Source: Auricularia sp. M13
Lineage: Eukaryota > Basidiomycota > Agaricomycetes > Auriculariales > Auriculariaceae
Reading direction: 5' to 3'
NCBI GenBank assembly: GCA_037042915.1
Contig: CM073194.1
Span: forward strand, 3,348,001-3,412,000
DNA length: 64,000 nt
A program made the translations under genes and the position numbers. Shown piece by piece: positions 45,386 through 56,510 of this stretch. The notes under the pieces were generated by a model, which saw only the letters and a list, made by a program, of their open reading frames with translations, was not told the origin of the DNA and made no database searches. How positions within the stretch are numbered: position 1 is the first letter of the stretch; every line of letters starts with the position of its first letter.

Positions 45386-46834
45386 ATGTCACTCACTCTG
45401 GTGCCATTTCCCTACGACGTACTAGTTCACATTGTATCCTGGATGCCGCGGGACACATGGACCACGTTATGCCTTGTCTGTCGAGACTTCCATCACCTAT
45501 CGGCGCCCCGCTTGTACCGCGTCGCCGACTTCGGTTTCGCAGACGCCAAACCCGCCTATGAGTTCCTGAAGACTGTGTCCTCCAGTCGCCAGCTTGGCTC
45601 TTTCGTCTCGCACTTACACATCAGAAGCATGTTGGACGAAGCCATGCCTGTTTTTGTCCCGGCCTTGCGCAATATGCCAAACGTGCAGCACTTCCATTGC
45701 AGACGGCTAGGCTCGGTGTCGCTTCAGGATCCTTCTGTGTTCGACGTAATAGCTGGCCTCAAGAGACTCCGCTCCTTCGAGGCAATTTGGTCGTGGCATA
45801 AATACGACCTTAATGACCTGCTCGACCGGCTGCCACCACTCCAATTGATTAACGTCGACCCGGACGGCAACAGAGTGGATGCCCTCGAACGCTTGCTTCT
45901 CCGCTCTCGCGATACTCTACAAACATTCGTTCAAAACGATTGGAAGCTGGAGACGTTCTTGCAAGGCAAGGGCCATGGTGTCATATGGCCAAATATGAAA
46001 CGGCTCTATGTCTGGTGCATTGATTCTACCTTGCCGCTGGAAGCGTTCGTCAATCTTGAGGTTCTCTCCGTATCGCCAAACTGGATCAGGCCTTTACACG
46101 CACTCGGAGACTCGGCCTTCGTTCCCCGCCTGCGGCAGCTTAATACAATCGCCTACGCCAGGCCCGAGGCACTCGACCGCTCCAAACGCCGAAACCTACC
46201 TCATCTACACGTACATGTACTGTCCAAAGACACTCTAGACGCAATCCTCACGACGCCCGATCTATTGGACTTCATGGCGGCGTTCAACTGGCAACATTTG
46301 ATTAGCCTTCAGTTCAGTCCCGAGTCGACGATGGTAGACTGTGTGCTGGAAATCATGCCTACATTAATCCCGGAATGCATAAACCTGCGCTTCATTGGGT
46401 TTATCGAATTTTCCATCGCCAACGTATGTCGCCCTTGTCGCTGTAGGGATCGAGGAAACTTACAAAGGCTTATTGGATTGCAGTTTTCTCGCGTAATGGA
46501 CGCCCTCATTGGGAAAGAGCCAGCTTCTCTTCCTAAACTACGATATCTTGTACACTCCGCCCGCTGGGAGTTGGAGGATGCGACGGATGCAGAGGTTGCA
46601 TATGCCTTCGGGGTCATTGAAAGCAAGGTCAAGCCGCTGTTTGCACGCATGCCCAGGCTTCGCATCCTGCAATCTCAAGTCGCGGACGGCGAAATCAACA
46701 TTTCTTGGGGTCGCCCACCGTCGGCTGTCGGGCGTTCTTCGGGAGGAAAGCGAATCGATGGCCCGGGGCAAGTTGACAAGCTACCGACCGATCTTGGCGA
46801 CGTGGTTGAGTTCTTAGAGAGTATAATCGACTGA
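45386..46834 (+). CDS. F-box protein with leucine-rich body, about 460-480 aa
   Basis: The N-terminal F-box reads LVPFPYDVLVHIVSWMPRDT, then LCLVCRDFHHLSAPRLYRVA. The long body has spaced leucines and hydrophobics as in degenerate leucine-rich repeats (PALRNMPNVQHFHCRRLGSV, RLPPLQLINVDPDGNRVD, AFVNLEVLSVSPNW). It ends VVEFLESIID. The start is the first ATG (45386); the open frame extends further up but without ATG. A stretch 46424-46483 begins GTATGT and ends TTGCAG, is 60 nt long and keeps frame, so it is probably an intron although it has no stop. Without it, IEFSIAN joins FSRVMDALIG. Expected to be an SCF adaptor with unknown target. Confidence 0.75.
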   Translation: MSLTLVPFPYDVLVHIVSWMPRDTWTTLCLVCRDFHHLSAPRLYRVADFGFADAKPAYEFLKTVSSSRQLGSFVSHLHIRSMLDEAMPVFVPALRNMPNVQHFHCRRLGSVSLQDPSVFDVIAGLKRLRSFEAIWSWHKYDLNDLLDRLPPLQLINVDPDGNRVDALERLLLRSRDTLQTFVQNDWKLETFLQGKGHGVIWPNMKRLYVWCIDSTLPLEAFVNLEVLSVSPNWIRPLHALGDSAFVPRLRQLNTIAYARPEALDRSKRRNLPHLHVHVLSKDTLDAILTTPDLLDFMAAFNWQHLISLQFSPESTMVDCVLEIMPTLIPECINLRFIGFIEFSIANVCRPCRCRDRGNLQRLIGLQFSRVMDALIGKEPASLPKLRYLVHSARWELEDATDAEVAYAFGVIESKVKPLFARMPRLRILQSQVADGEINISWGRPPSAVGRSSGGKRIDGPGQVDKLPTDLGDVVEFLESIID

Positions 46835-46958
46835 TAATTAAATTAATACCTTGCCTGTACTTGACGTAGTTACTCGATCGTGACATTTTTGAGAATTTCG
46901 TCTGCAACAAGCGGCAACTTCCGAGTCAAACCGCCTCTGCTTCTCCGCGCGCGCATGC

Positions 46959-48299
46959 ATGTCGGTATCGACGATTAGCAAGGACGCGCCCTCGCAATTT
47001 TCAGCCCTACTTCGGCGCTCGAAGTTTGCTTCGTACGACCAGAAGATCGGGCAGGTGTACACCGCCTACGGCGGGTATGCGCACCGCGGCGACTGGGGCC
47101 TCAAGCGGCCCCTGCCCAACAAGATACGCGTCAAGCGGCCGCTGATATCGATTGCCACCGTGGACAGCTTCAACGAGCAGACAGAATGGACTCGCCGTGG
47201 TCCCGCTGCGCGTTTTGTCCGGCAATGGAATGAGATGGGCATGGACCAGGCGAAGGGCGAAACTGGCGGCGGCGTCTTCGAGTTGGATACCTCGGTCAGC
47301 ATCGACTCAGAGTTCGCCCGCAGGCCAGACGCGAGCCCGTTTGCGCGCGCGAAGGGCGCAAGCCCATCCGACGCTGACGTCCAGGTCCCTGTGCCCAATA
47401 TCGAAAAAATGCGGCCTGGCGAATTCGAACGCTATCTCGACCGTCTCCGGAAACTGCGCCCCAAGTTCAAGCAATTTGTCATTGACATGAAGACGAATCG
47501 CAAAGGCGCGAACTACGTCGCCGGCCTCACTGAAGAGAACGAACAGGCGCCGGTCGACCTGCACATGCACCTCGAGTGTCTTCCTACCCAGGCTGCCAAA
47601 CTACCCGAGCTTTTCATTGCTCAGGAGTCTTCACTCTCGGCCAGCGGCTCGCGCGCAGCCTGGATAGAGCAGCGGCCGCACCCGATCGGCGCGCTGTCGT
47701 ACACGACATCCAGTGCACTCCAGTCGCAGTTGTTCTTCGGCCCCGTCAAGGCCCGCGTCGTAAACAGCATCCACCCGCCTCACTCCGACCACAACGAACT
47801 TACCACTACGAGCGCCCCGACGAAGCACATCGCAGCTGTTGCTGGCATCGCAGCTACGGTCGAGGGCGCGGCCGACGCGGGCCTTATGGACTTTGGGCCG
47901 TACTCTCGCCCGGACGACGATCAAGACAAGTACCGCCGCCGCAACCCGAACGCGGGTGTCATCCAAGTGCGGATCACGCGCGCGACTGTCCACCGAGTCC
48001 CACGCGTCGTGGGCGACAAGCCAGAAGACCTCCACGAGCGCACCGAGATTGGGAATGTCGTCGCGAACGCATGGACCTCGCGCCTCAATCCCAATCCGTG
48101 CATTCCTGGCTCGGCTGACTGGATCGCCGTGCAGGCGCAAGCTGTGCCAGGCAAGCCAAGCGAAAAACAACCCTTGGCGCTCGCGGGGAAGACGGTTCAA
48201 CCGCCTCCTGTGATCAAGAAAAAGCTGAACAGCGAGGTCCTGGGTATGCTTGGCGGTATCCTGAAGAACATGGGCCCCAAGGACGACCCGGAGTCATAG
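46959..48299 (+). CDS. MRP51: Mitochondrial small-subunit ribosomal protein MRP51 (bS1m-like)
   Basis: A protein of the mitochondrial small ribosomal subunit, needed for translation of mitochondrial mRNAs. It is single-exon, 446 aa. The conserved N-terminal block is clear: FSALLRRSKFASYDQKIGQV, YTAYGGYAHRGDWGLKRPLP and VDSFNEQTEWTRRGPAARFV. The middle holds FERYLDRLRKLRPKFKQFVI. The C-terminal half contains GALSYTTSSALQSQLFFGP, then VIQVRITRATVHRVPRVVG and VVANAWTSRLNPNPC. The HRGDWGLKRPLP signature is what marks the MRP51 family. The ATG at 46959 directly precedes the conserved block; a second, out-of-frame ATG lies 4 nt upstream. A cleavable presequence is not obvious, as is usual for this family. 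Confidence 0.9.
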   Translation: MSVSTISKDAPSQFSALLRRSKFASYDQKIGQVYTAYGGYAHRGDWGLKRPLPNKIRVKRPLISIATVDSFNEQTEWTRRGPAARFVRQWNEMGMDQAKGETGGGVFELDTSVSIDSEFARRPDASPFARAKGASPSDADVQVPVPNIEKMRPGEFERYLDRLRKLRPKFKQFVIDMKTNRKGANYVAGLTEENEQAPVDLHMHLECLPTQAAKLPELFIAQESSLSASGSRAAWIEQRPHPIGALSYTTSSALQSQLFFGPVKARVVNSIHPPHSDHNELTTTSAPTKHIAAVAGIAATVEGAADAGLMDFGPYSRPDDDQDKYRRRNPNAGVIQVRITRATVHRVPRVVGDKPEDLHERTEIGNVVANAWTSRLNPNPCIPGSADWIAVQAQAVPGKPSEKQPLALAGKTVQPPPVIKKKLNSEVLGMLGGILKNMGPKDDPES

Positions 48300-48606
48300 G
48301 TATAGCACTTGGAATGTGTTATTTTTCGGTACGATGGCAATCTAGCACATTTCGCTGCGCAATGGGCGTCGCGCGAGCCCTCCGGAAGGACATACTTACA
48401 AGTATCATAGAACCCATAATCTACGCTGTTTCTCTCGCCTGCATTATCATCCTGGGACTACGACCGGATTTTCGCGCCCAATCATCGCAATTTCCAGCAA
48501 GCGACCGGTGGTTGACAACATTCACATTTTGTAAGGATATGATGCAGTTCCGAGACATCGTTCCACGATAAACAGTCATTTGGCGCACATACAAACTGAC
48601 ACTGGT
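48300..48606. other. Intergenic region between convergent genes
   Basis: The 3' regions of MRP51 (+) and the aldo-keto reductase (-). No gene or repeat is seen. Confidence 0.5.
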
Positions 48607-49955
48607 TCAGAATAACCCTTGGGGTACTTTCGGGGCGTACGCCTCCTCGAGGAATTTAGTTTCCTCTTCGGTCAGCTTGACCTTAAGCGCCTCGACAGCC
48701 TCCTTGATGCGTTGCTCTGAGCCGAGTCCGACAATCGGTGCTTGCCCTTTGCTGACGACCCAGGCAATGGCCACGCTCGCCATCGGGACGCCTTTCTCTC
48801 TTGCGACCTTCTCAACCCGTTTCGTGATCTCCTCGTCCGCCTGCGCACCGAACAGCTGTGAATTGTGAGATACGTCTTCGGGAAGCCTTTCAGTGCGCGT
48901 ACAGATTTGGCCGACTTGTCTGCTGCCCCGCGCAAGGTGTCGTTCTTGTTCCAGGGCCTAGCGAGCCTTCCGCGTGCAATGGGCGACCAGGGGATAAGTC
49001 CAACACCCGTCTTGTTGCCTATCAATTTCCGTCAGTACGGCTCTGTGTTCGACAGAGCGATTCATGAGCAGCTCGACGCACAGAACGGAATCATCTCGCG
49101 TTCCTCCTCCCGGTAGAGTAGGTTGTAGAAGTTCTGCATGCTGATGAACTTCGTCCAGCCGTGGAGCGTCGCGGTAAACTGGAGCGTCGCGAACTCGTGG
49201 GCCCACATGGAACTGGCGCCGATGTATCGCACTTTCCCACTCTTCACGACGTCGTGGAGGGCCTCCATGATCTCCTCAGAAGGAACGGTCTTGTCGAGAC
49301 GGTGAATCTGGAGGACGTCGATGTAGGTTCCGAGACGCGCAACGCTCGCGTCGACTGCGTCGAAGATGTGCTTGCGAGAGAGTCCCCACTAGTGGCGTGT
49401 GGTCAGCGCTCTAGAAAGAAGGCCTGTCTTGAGACCTACCTGATTAACCCACTGAGGATCGTTTGCATCGGGGATGTAGATCCGTTTTGTGGGATCCTCT
49501 TCGTTAACCGCGCCGCAGCACTTAGTCTATTGCAATTGCAGATATATGCTCAGCCTGCAGTTGCTCGCAGTGAACGAAGCGCGACGTACAAGAATGACAA
49601 GCTTCTTCCTTGGGATGTTGTACTTCTTGATGGCCTTGCCCACCACGACCTCACTGAGGCCGTTGCTGTAAATGTCCGCGGTATCCCAGCTGCGCGAAAC
49701 TTCAGTTCCGAAGGCGAGAACGACCAGTCTCGAGGGTGACTCACGTGTTGATGCCAGCGTCGTAGGCAGCCTTCAGGAGGGGCAGGCTATGTTCCTCGTC
49801 CAGCACCCAACTGTCCCAAAGGGGAGAGCCGAAGCTCATGCATCCCAGGATAACCTTGGACACCTTCAAGCCCGAAGTTCCCAAGCTGCTCGTCGAGGTT
49901 CATTGAGAATGAGTAGCAAGTATGTATAGGGATATGCGAACCGCTGGTATTCCAT
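48607..49955 (-). CDS. Aldo-keto reductase
   Basis: An NADPH-dependent oxidoreductase of the AKR superfamily, of the kind fungi use on aromatic aldehydes and other small carbonyls. The start at 49955 gives MEYQ, spliced to [20 protein letters not shown]. Next is a block joined across an intron with [20 protein letters not shown], holding the catalytic Asp and Tyr, then [12 protein letters not shown] with the Lys region. The catalytic His lies in [11 protein letters not shown]. Later blocks are [59 protein letters not shown] with the cofactor region, and [15 protein letters not shown]. It ends [10 protein letters not shown] at 48607. About six introns are inferred. The tetrad is complete. Substrate is unknown. 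Confidence 0.88.
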
Positions 49956-50585
49956 GGTCTTGTGCGAGCTGTGCGTTTGGATAACGGTCCGCGGTGCCAG
50001 CTTTTGAGTCGAGAGTTACCTTATATCTAACCCCCAAGCAATGCCGGCCGGTCCACGCGTTCGTGGATCTGTTAGGAAGCCTTCATAATGCGGCAGCGAA
50101 TCGGGCAGAGAGACCGAGATCTTGTGCTAGGGGAAACAAGCAAGGGTTTGCAACCAAGCAAGGGCAGGCGGAGCGCTGACATAAGACGGAGCGCTGACAT
50201 AAGCACAACCTAGCCAGAATTGATACCAAGCAAACGCTACTCAGCAGGACGGACTAAGCAACAATACCCCTATCTAATATGGCTCACGCCGATTGTAAGA
50301 GTCTGGTAGCCTGGCCAGTCATTGGTCTGCACCTCATGAGCGGCGGAATGGCCTGCAGGCGGTAGCAGCACATTTAAATTCATGTGGGAGGGGCTTGCAG
50401 GACCTGGACTCTTGCAAACTAAGCTCAGCCAGCTCTGTCTGCTCGCAAATATTCCCTTTGCACAGTGGTGTCGCTTCGGCATGCAGCAGGCTCTGCTAAT
50501 ATTGAGTGGAGCACGACAGAAAATTTGGTCTCCATGTTATACGCCCTACGAGGAGTCGTGCCCATTCATTAAATTCCAAAAGTTT
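49956..50585. other. Intergenic region
   Basis: This lies upstream of the aldo-keto reductase and downstream of FMT1 (both -). It includes an 18-bp tandem repeat at 50169-50204. No gene is supported. Confidence 0.5.
50169..50204 (+). repeat. 18-bp tandem repeat, two copies
   Basis: CGGAGCGCTGACATAAG occurs twice in direct succession (50169-50186 and 50187-50204), with the 18th base differing. It lies about 210 bp upstream of the aldo-keto reductase start. No function is implied. Confidence 0.85.
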
Positions 50586-51939
50586 TCAAGATGCCGACAA
50601 AGAAAAATTGGAAATACTGTCTGAGCCTCCGACGGGATTCCCTAGCTGCAGCACCTGCCCATCCCTGAGCACATCCTTCGGAACGCCATTCCACCAGTCC
50701 CGCGCCCCCGTAGTACTCCGGTTTAGTGTCTGCAGGCGCATCACAGCGATTTCCGTTCCGTTTGCACAACGTATGCGTAGTGCGCCGAGGCTGCGGTCGA
50801 AATGGCTTTCGCCCGGCAGACTCAACAGTGGGCTAGGTGTAACGATATGCACCGAATGCAGCTTTACCGCACCGTTCACGCCGAAGGGTATAGCCGTCGT
50901 AAGTTGCCGTTGGTGCGATATCGCGCGGTGCATGCGGTCGACATGCGCGGCGTCCCACGCGGCCCAGTCTACGACGGCGTCCTGCGCTGTGACTGCCGGG
51001 GCGTGCGATGCCAGCGCGTCGTTTTGCGGTTCAGGTTCTAGCTCGCCAGCTAGGATTTTCCGCAATGTACGGACGAGCAGCGCGCCGCCGACATCCGCGA
51101 GCGTCGCGCGTAACGACATGAACGTTTCATCGGGCGCTATGGGCTAGTGCAAAGATTATGAGCGGGAAAAGATAGTTTTACACTGTTGCATACTCACAAC
51201 GCGTGTTGTCCCAAGTATCGCCCCACGGTCGATGCCTTTACGAGCAGGACTGAGCTCTATGACGCTCACGCCCGTGTCAGAGAGGCCACGAGCGATTGCC
51301 CATTGGACAGGTGCCGGTCCGCGTAATGCTGGTACGATAGAGCCGTGCACATTAAGCTTCTGAAAGCTCGGAAAGACGTTCAATATTCGGTTTGGTATGA
51401 TCTTTCCAAACGAGGCCGTGACGAGCAAGGAGCGAGGATCTTTGGGCTCAATACACGATGGTAGCTGTAATGTCCATTAGCGCATAGCATGTAGCCCTCT
51501 TTTCATATGCTGCGAACCGTGTATGATTTCCAGGAGTCTTTGGAGTGCTCGAGCATCGTCACCGGGACCGAAAGCTGCTCGCCAAGTAGGCGCAGCGGAG
51601 CTGTCCTTTTCCCAGTCACTTTCGCTGACGACGGTTGGCGATGGACTGTCACGCACAAATGACAGTCTTGTGCGCCGACTTGGAGTTGGCGTTCGTCGTA
51701 ATATGCATTTCTTCCCAGAGATCTATGAACATGTCATTGAGCGACGAGGCTTTTGCGCATGTATGTGACTTGCCTCGAGCGTTATATAACTCCTTGAATA
51801 TTTCACAGGAAAATTCGTCGCGTCCCATGAAGAGAATGCGAAAGCGGTCGCGCCGGACATGTGATGATAAAGAGCGAGCTCCACCCCAAGAAATACGAGC
51901 CGAGTTTACGCGTAATGCAACGCGGTGAGCACAGACCAT
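50586..51939 (-). CDS. FMT1: Methionyl-tRNA formyltransferase, mitochondrial
   Basis: The enzyme formylates initiator Met-tRNA for mitochondrial translation using 10-formyl-tetrahydrofolate. The start at 51939 gives a basic, Ser/Arg-rich N-terminus (MVCAHRVALRVNSARISW) that looks like a mitochondrial presequence, then the Rossmann start FRILFMGRDEFSCEIFKELY. Exons joined by short introns give APLRLLGEQLSVPVTMLEHS, LLVTASFGKIIPNRILNVFP and LNVHGSIVPALRGPAPVQWA. The last is the formyl-folate site with the catalytic Asn-x-His. GVSVIELSPARKGIDRGAIL is the conserved Asp region. The C-terminal tRNA-binding domain carries DWAAWDAAHVDRMHRAI and stops at 50586. The exon join around 51640-51700 is uncertain. 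Family and active site are clear. Confidence 0.88.
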
Positions 51940-53870
51940 TCAGTTGTACGGTCTGTTGATGAAGAAGAGAGCGCCGCGTTCACGGCGCTCGGCTCTTTCC
52001 GCATGTTGTCCTCCTGCCATCTCGTTCCAACATCAATACGGACATGTGCCTCGATCAACCCATTAGGTGCTGTTTGACCTATGGCTCTTACCTCCGAACA
52101 CGACTTCCACTGGCCTGTGCCCGAGAGCTATGACACAGGAGATTCTTCGGGACTTGTCAAATTACTTACGACCGAATCAAGACTGCATCATCGGCGGCTC
52201 AACGTCTAGCTGCCTATCGCTCTAGCGCAACAATCTTTGGTAATACCGAATGAGGCGAATATTTACGCCGTGTCTCCTAGCCTCCATCACCATTCAACGC
52301 TCCCCTGCGTTCGAATACTACTAGGCCGTCCAAAGGTCCAAGGTTGCAATTTGAATATCCGGTATCCTAGAAATTGTCCATGTCGACGAACTGAGCTCGG
52401 TTGCTCGCCACAGTCGTTGGAATGCTACATCGCCGCCTATCGTCACTCAGACTGTTTTCCCTGCTTGTCCACGAGCTGGCGCGGTTCCCACCAAAGACCG
52501 ACCTTGTGCTTCCATTCTTTGAGCGTCATGTCCCGCGAACCTGGTCATGCGGGCGGCTTCCTTGTGTGACGGTGCCGCGACAGAATGTCTCCAGGGATTA
52601 TGAAGGCAGATGACCCCACTGAGTGGCAACCAGTCATTGTCTTACAGTCTCGCCACTGTCTACGGCTAATCAATATAATATTGGGTAGCCTTCCGTATTG
52701 TTTGTGCAGGTGCGGCGTACCAGCAGTCCTTGCACAAGAGTCAATTTGCGGCGCCTCAGACAATTCCCACTTGGCAACGAGCGATGAGGCAGCACGCCTT
52801 TCTGATCCACCCCAGGGTTACTCACAAGCCTCCTATACAAGAGTACAATCTGTCTGTTGTATTTCCTCCGCATGGTATGCCATGTTGCATTGTACTCAGC
52901 TGTACAACGGCGTCCATCAATCCGGGGCGGACTGCTCCCGAGTGCGTCGCCACACTTTGCGCTGTCGACTCGCGATTGTTTTTCTGTCGCTCGTACTAAG
53001 CAGATCTTCGGGTGCTATCCGCTAGTGCACAATGGGTCGTACCTGCGGATCTGAGTGGCTGTCGCTGGCCGTCCACGCCTATTGGGACGGTGAGGAACAA
53101 TACCACGTTACCGAAGCCAGCTGCGATTCGAAGCAAGTACAACAGCCCAGCGAAGAGGATATCTGGAGGTTTTCCACGCCAACGGTTACGGTCGCATCCA
53201 GGGATGTCGAGGATGCACGCACTTGGTGTGAAAGGAGGCGCAGGAGGTTCCCTTGCCAGTCCGGTGCCTGAATTCGTGCCGTCAGGGACATTGCAACAGA
53301 CTTCGAGTTTGTGTTCAAGCATGAGCACTGCCGGGTGGCACGGTCGATCCTGCCAGTGACGAGCCAAAACTCCTCAGACTTCCACAATCAAGCAGCCCTA
53401 GGTTACTAGCCCCGCCCCTGCCAGCGACAGACACGTTGGAGCCAGCTGGCGTCGGAGAGTCATGAGTTGCGGTTGCCAGTCGAACACACATTCCCCGTGT
53501 CATCCATCCGGCGCACCGCGATGTGGCTGACTTCAAGTCGTTGCTCGACGCACTGAAACAAGACCGACGGTAAAGTGGAGCTGCTACATGCACCACTGCA
53601 ACTGGTACGGGATGGGCGGTGATGCAAGTCGCAAGGTGATTCGAGGTGTCCGGCGATCCCAGTGCACGAACCGTGCATGACGACCGTGCACCGACAGAGT
53701 TTCTAGAATGTATATTTCGCACGCGCGAGCCCAGATTACAAATGTCGACGAGGCGACGAGTAGGAGCCAGCCCTTTTCTTGAGTGCTATGTCGTGCTGTA
53801 GGCGACACAGTCGACGAGGGGCATCTCGGTGCGACCGAGGGAGGTGGTGCAGTTTTGCGACCGGCTGTGA
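51940..53870. other. Long intergenic region
   Basis: I find no gene in this 1.9-kb stretch. Open frames up to 146 codons (52585-53025 +, 52996-53367 -, 53315-53722 -) overlap one another on both strands and show no domain, signal peptide or conserved pattern. No RNA gene or repeat is seen. Confidence 0.45.
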
Positions 53871-54451
53871 TTACTCCTCTTCGAAACGTTCGAATGCGCC
53901 CTTGCGGAGACTATTGCGATACTGCTCGTTCACAGCAACCGCGAGCTGGTCGAGGTTGTCGAGCGCTTCTGTGAGCGCGGTGAGCGAGCTTTGGCGATCT
54001 AAGTGCCAAATAAAAATGCCAGTCAGTACGAGCAACGAGAATACGACGCGCAAAGGAGGAGCAAGCCTTACCATACATCTGAATGCGGAGATGTATGACT
54101 GGTTCTGAGGGATGAGGTGCGCTGGTTATTGGCCACGTTAGTTGGCGACGAGAGTGCAGACTGAGGCAGCCGTACCTGTATCCACAGAACTCAACCTTGG
54201 GGCTGACAACCGGAATATTGTCAGAGCCAGAGTTCTGAGCACGAGGTTGGCGTGGTTACTTTTTCATGAGCATCCATCTGAGCGCGTTGCCGATCGTGTG
54301 GGATTCGTCGTGGAGACAATAGGTCGCCGAAGACAGGTCAGCCTCGGCTCCCTTCATCTGAGCAGCGCGAGCATCAGCACCTGCGAGGCGGGCAGCTGGT
54401 GCTCAATAGGGCACGTACAATAGTAATCTTTTGCTCGGTCGCGGCTGCCAT
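53871..54451 (-). CDS. RPC19: RNA polymerase I and III subunit AC19
   Basis: The Rpb11-like alpha subunit shared by RNA polymerases I and III; it pairs with AC40 in the nucleus. Small exons are joined by five introns or fewer: MAATEQKITI (54451 down), MKGAEADLSSATYCLHDESH, TIGNALRWMLMKN, PKVEFCGYSAPHPSEPVIHL and RIQMYDRQSSLTALTEALDN. The last exon ends KGAFERFEEE at 53871. Diagnostic are DESHTIGNALR and VEFCGYSAPHPSE, the conserved dimer-interface blocks of this family. Length is about 130 aa, as expected. The first intron's acceptor was chosen (ending GCTGCTCAG) because the nearer AG would open a stop. It diverges from the Ser-rich gene at 54833 with 381 bp between starts. Confidence 0.9.
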
Positions 54452-54832
54452 GGTGCGTCCAAACAGCGACAAACAAGCCGGGCCGTGCTTCCTGCTGCCA
54501 TGATCTCCATTGTTTTGCGCATCGTGCCCGACGGTTGTTCAGACTACAATTGCCAGGACGCTCCCGGGCCAACAATAACATCGAAGCATGAAATTCCCTG
54601 CCATAGTCCGGGGCGCCTGAGTGACATGGAGACGAGTCCTTAAATACCGGGCGCTGTTGCTCTCCAGAGATATCGGACAGCCCCGTCTCGCAACCATCTT
54701 CAACACAAATCACGCACACGCCCGGCGCAGGTCGTCAACGAGCTTTCATTTATAATTCACGCACCCTGCCTACGACCTGTTTCAATAGCCTCCTCTCGTC
54801 TCTCACCAGCATCAAGTCTCGCCTGTCTCTCC
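54452..54832. promoter_or_regulatory. Divergent promoter, RPC19 and Ser-rich gene
   Basis: This 381-bp stretch separates the two start codons. An AT-rich ATTTATAATT lies near 54750, about 80 bp before the + gene. The + strand becomes pyrimidine-rich just before 54833 (CCTCCTCTCGTCTCTCACC), a usual fungal start-site context. Confidence 0.45.
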
Positions 54833-55448
54833 ATGTGCGCTCCTACGACCTCCACGCCCAGCACTGTATCCAACACGTCCACCTCGCTCCCGCCACTGCA
54901 TACGCTCAACCTGCTTCCCAACCGCATCGTTCTGCCCAGCGTCCCTCAGCTCATTGCACCGAAATTGAACTTAGACATCGTATGTCGATCGTACCAGCCT
55001 CTTTCATTACCAGTTGCTCATAGTCGTTCAGTCTTCGCATTCCGCACCCTTTGAACACGTCCCACGCCGTCCGCGCTCTTCGTGTTCCAGTAGCTCTTCG
55101 TCTGACGAGTCTTCGCCATACCCTTTGACACCGTCGTCGCCCATGTCGTCGCCGTCTTCCGCAACTTCGTCCCGCTCGCAATCACCGTCGTTCCGTCTTG
55201 TGCCTTCCACGCAAGACGATGCCAACGTACTCCTGTGGCTCCCTGATACCAAGACAAGGACGCCCGCCGTGCTCCTCACCGGCGCCGCGGTGTCCAAACA
55301 TCTGCGCTCGCTCGAGCGCGAACGCGGGCGCGCGCATCCGTACCGCGTCGTGTTCAACCGCCGCGCAAGCACAACCTTCGACCGGGACGACATGCCGACC
55401 GTCTCGCTGCGCAAGCTGCGCGCGGTGTCGGTGTCGGACGACAACTGA
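54833..55448 (+). CDS. Unrecognised Ser-rich protein, about 185 aa
   Basis: Two exons. The first gives MCAPTTSTPSTVSNTSTSLP and LPNRIVLPSVPQLIAPKLNL. An intron (from about 54980 to 55031, donor GTATGT, acceptor TTCAG) joins it to SSHSAPFEHVPRRPRSS. A long Ser/Pro low-complexity stretch follows, then a more ordered end: ANVLLWLPDTKTRTPAVLL, SKHLRSLERERGRAHPYRVV and FDRDDMPTVSLRKLRAVSVS. It stops at 55446-55448. No signal peptide, membrane helix or known domain is seen. The Ser-rich middle suggests a disordered, possibly phosphorylated nuclear or regulatory protein; that is inference. Start context and splice sites are good. Confidence 0.55.
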
Positions 55449-56510
55449 GCGTGTGCGGGTTACCATCACTGTCATCCAAATCATATGGCTTCTGGCCATC
55501 TGCGACCACTGTCCCGACAACGCCGCGGGCAGTCAAGTTAGCATGGGTTGTAACATTATTCCGCCTATTTGCCCGCATGTCTCCGCCGCATGTCCCCACC
55601 AACCGACCTACCTAACCCATCTAACTTGTTCTATTTCTTGCTGGGTTTCATGGAGTTTTACCTACATAGTACATTATCACTTTGCTTATATTGTAATGAT
55701 AGTAAATATCACCTGTTTACCATTCCACACCCCGGACCAGTCTTGTGCGTATGATATTGGTCGCCAGTGTCTGTGCTGTCGCCGAGTCGGTATTCAAGAG
55801 AAGAGCGACGGATCCGCAATGATGCCCCTGGTCCCTGCACTCCGCGTAACGACGATGAAATCCCAAAGCACCAAAGTTGTCATGGAACGTGGTCCGGCTT
55901 TCATCGGCACCACGACATAATTGCCGACTGTCGCGGGATGTTACTCCGATGTCTACGACCAGTACTTCCAGTAACAGAAATGCTCATAGAGTCAAGACCA
56001 GGTTTCATAGCCGCTAAGTGCCCAGCCCAAACTTGGTCCAGACAATCCTTGAGAATCCTTGCTGCAGCATCGGGGCGCGCGTGGACATCCGCAGGCTGAC
56101 CACGACTGCGGCCGCGAATACCCCGAGGCGAGTCCACCGCCGACAGGACTTTATACAAAGGGGTATAGATTTAAGCCTCCAGGTACCCGTGCACTAGAAT
56201 GCTAAGCAGCCGTGCTAGAAGAGCAGGGTTATCTTGACTGCATGCCCCAGAGCCGAAAATACCTCAGATATTGAGCCACAACCCTCTCAAGAAATGGAAA
56301 ATTTCATGGGCTGGAGTTGGGAAATCCAGCGATCCTTGCACACTGACGTCTGCGGAGTCGCTAGGCTCCCTGGAAAGGAACGACCTTCGTTCCAAAGCTC
56401 TATTAGCAACAGGAACCATCCGGCAGGTCCACAACCACATCTTCTAGGAATTACCACGGCGTAGAAGCTCTGAAGCCCATCGTTTCGCTTATACTCGTCT
56501 CTCCGGTCAA
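55449..56510. other. Intergenic region
   Basis: The region between the Ser-rich gene (+) and the Sec24-family gene (-), both pointing into it. It is AT-rich at 55610-55720. Open frames have no recognisable content. Confidence 0.5.

Noticed and set aside
52585-53367. Open frames on both strands between FMT1 and RPC19
   Set aside because: They overlap each other and have no recognisable motif, signal peptide or consistent splice chain.
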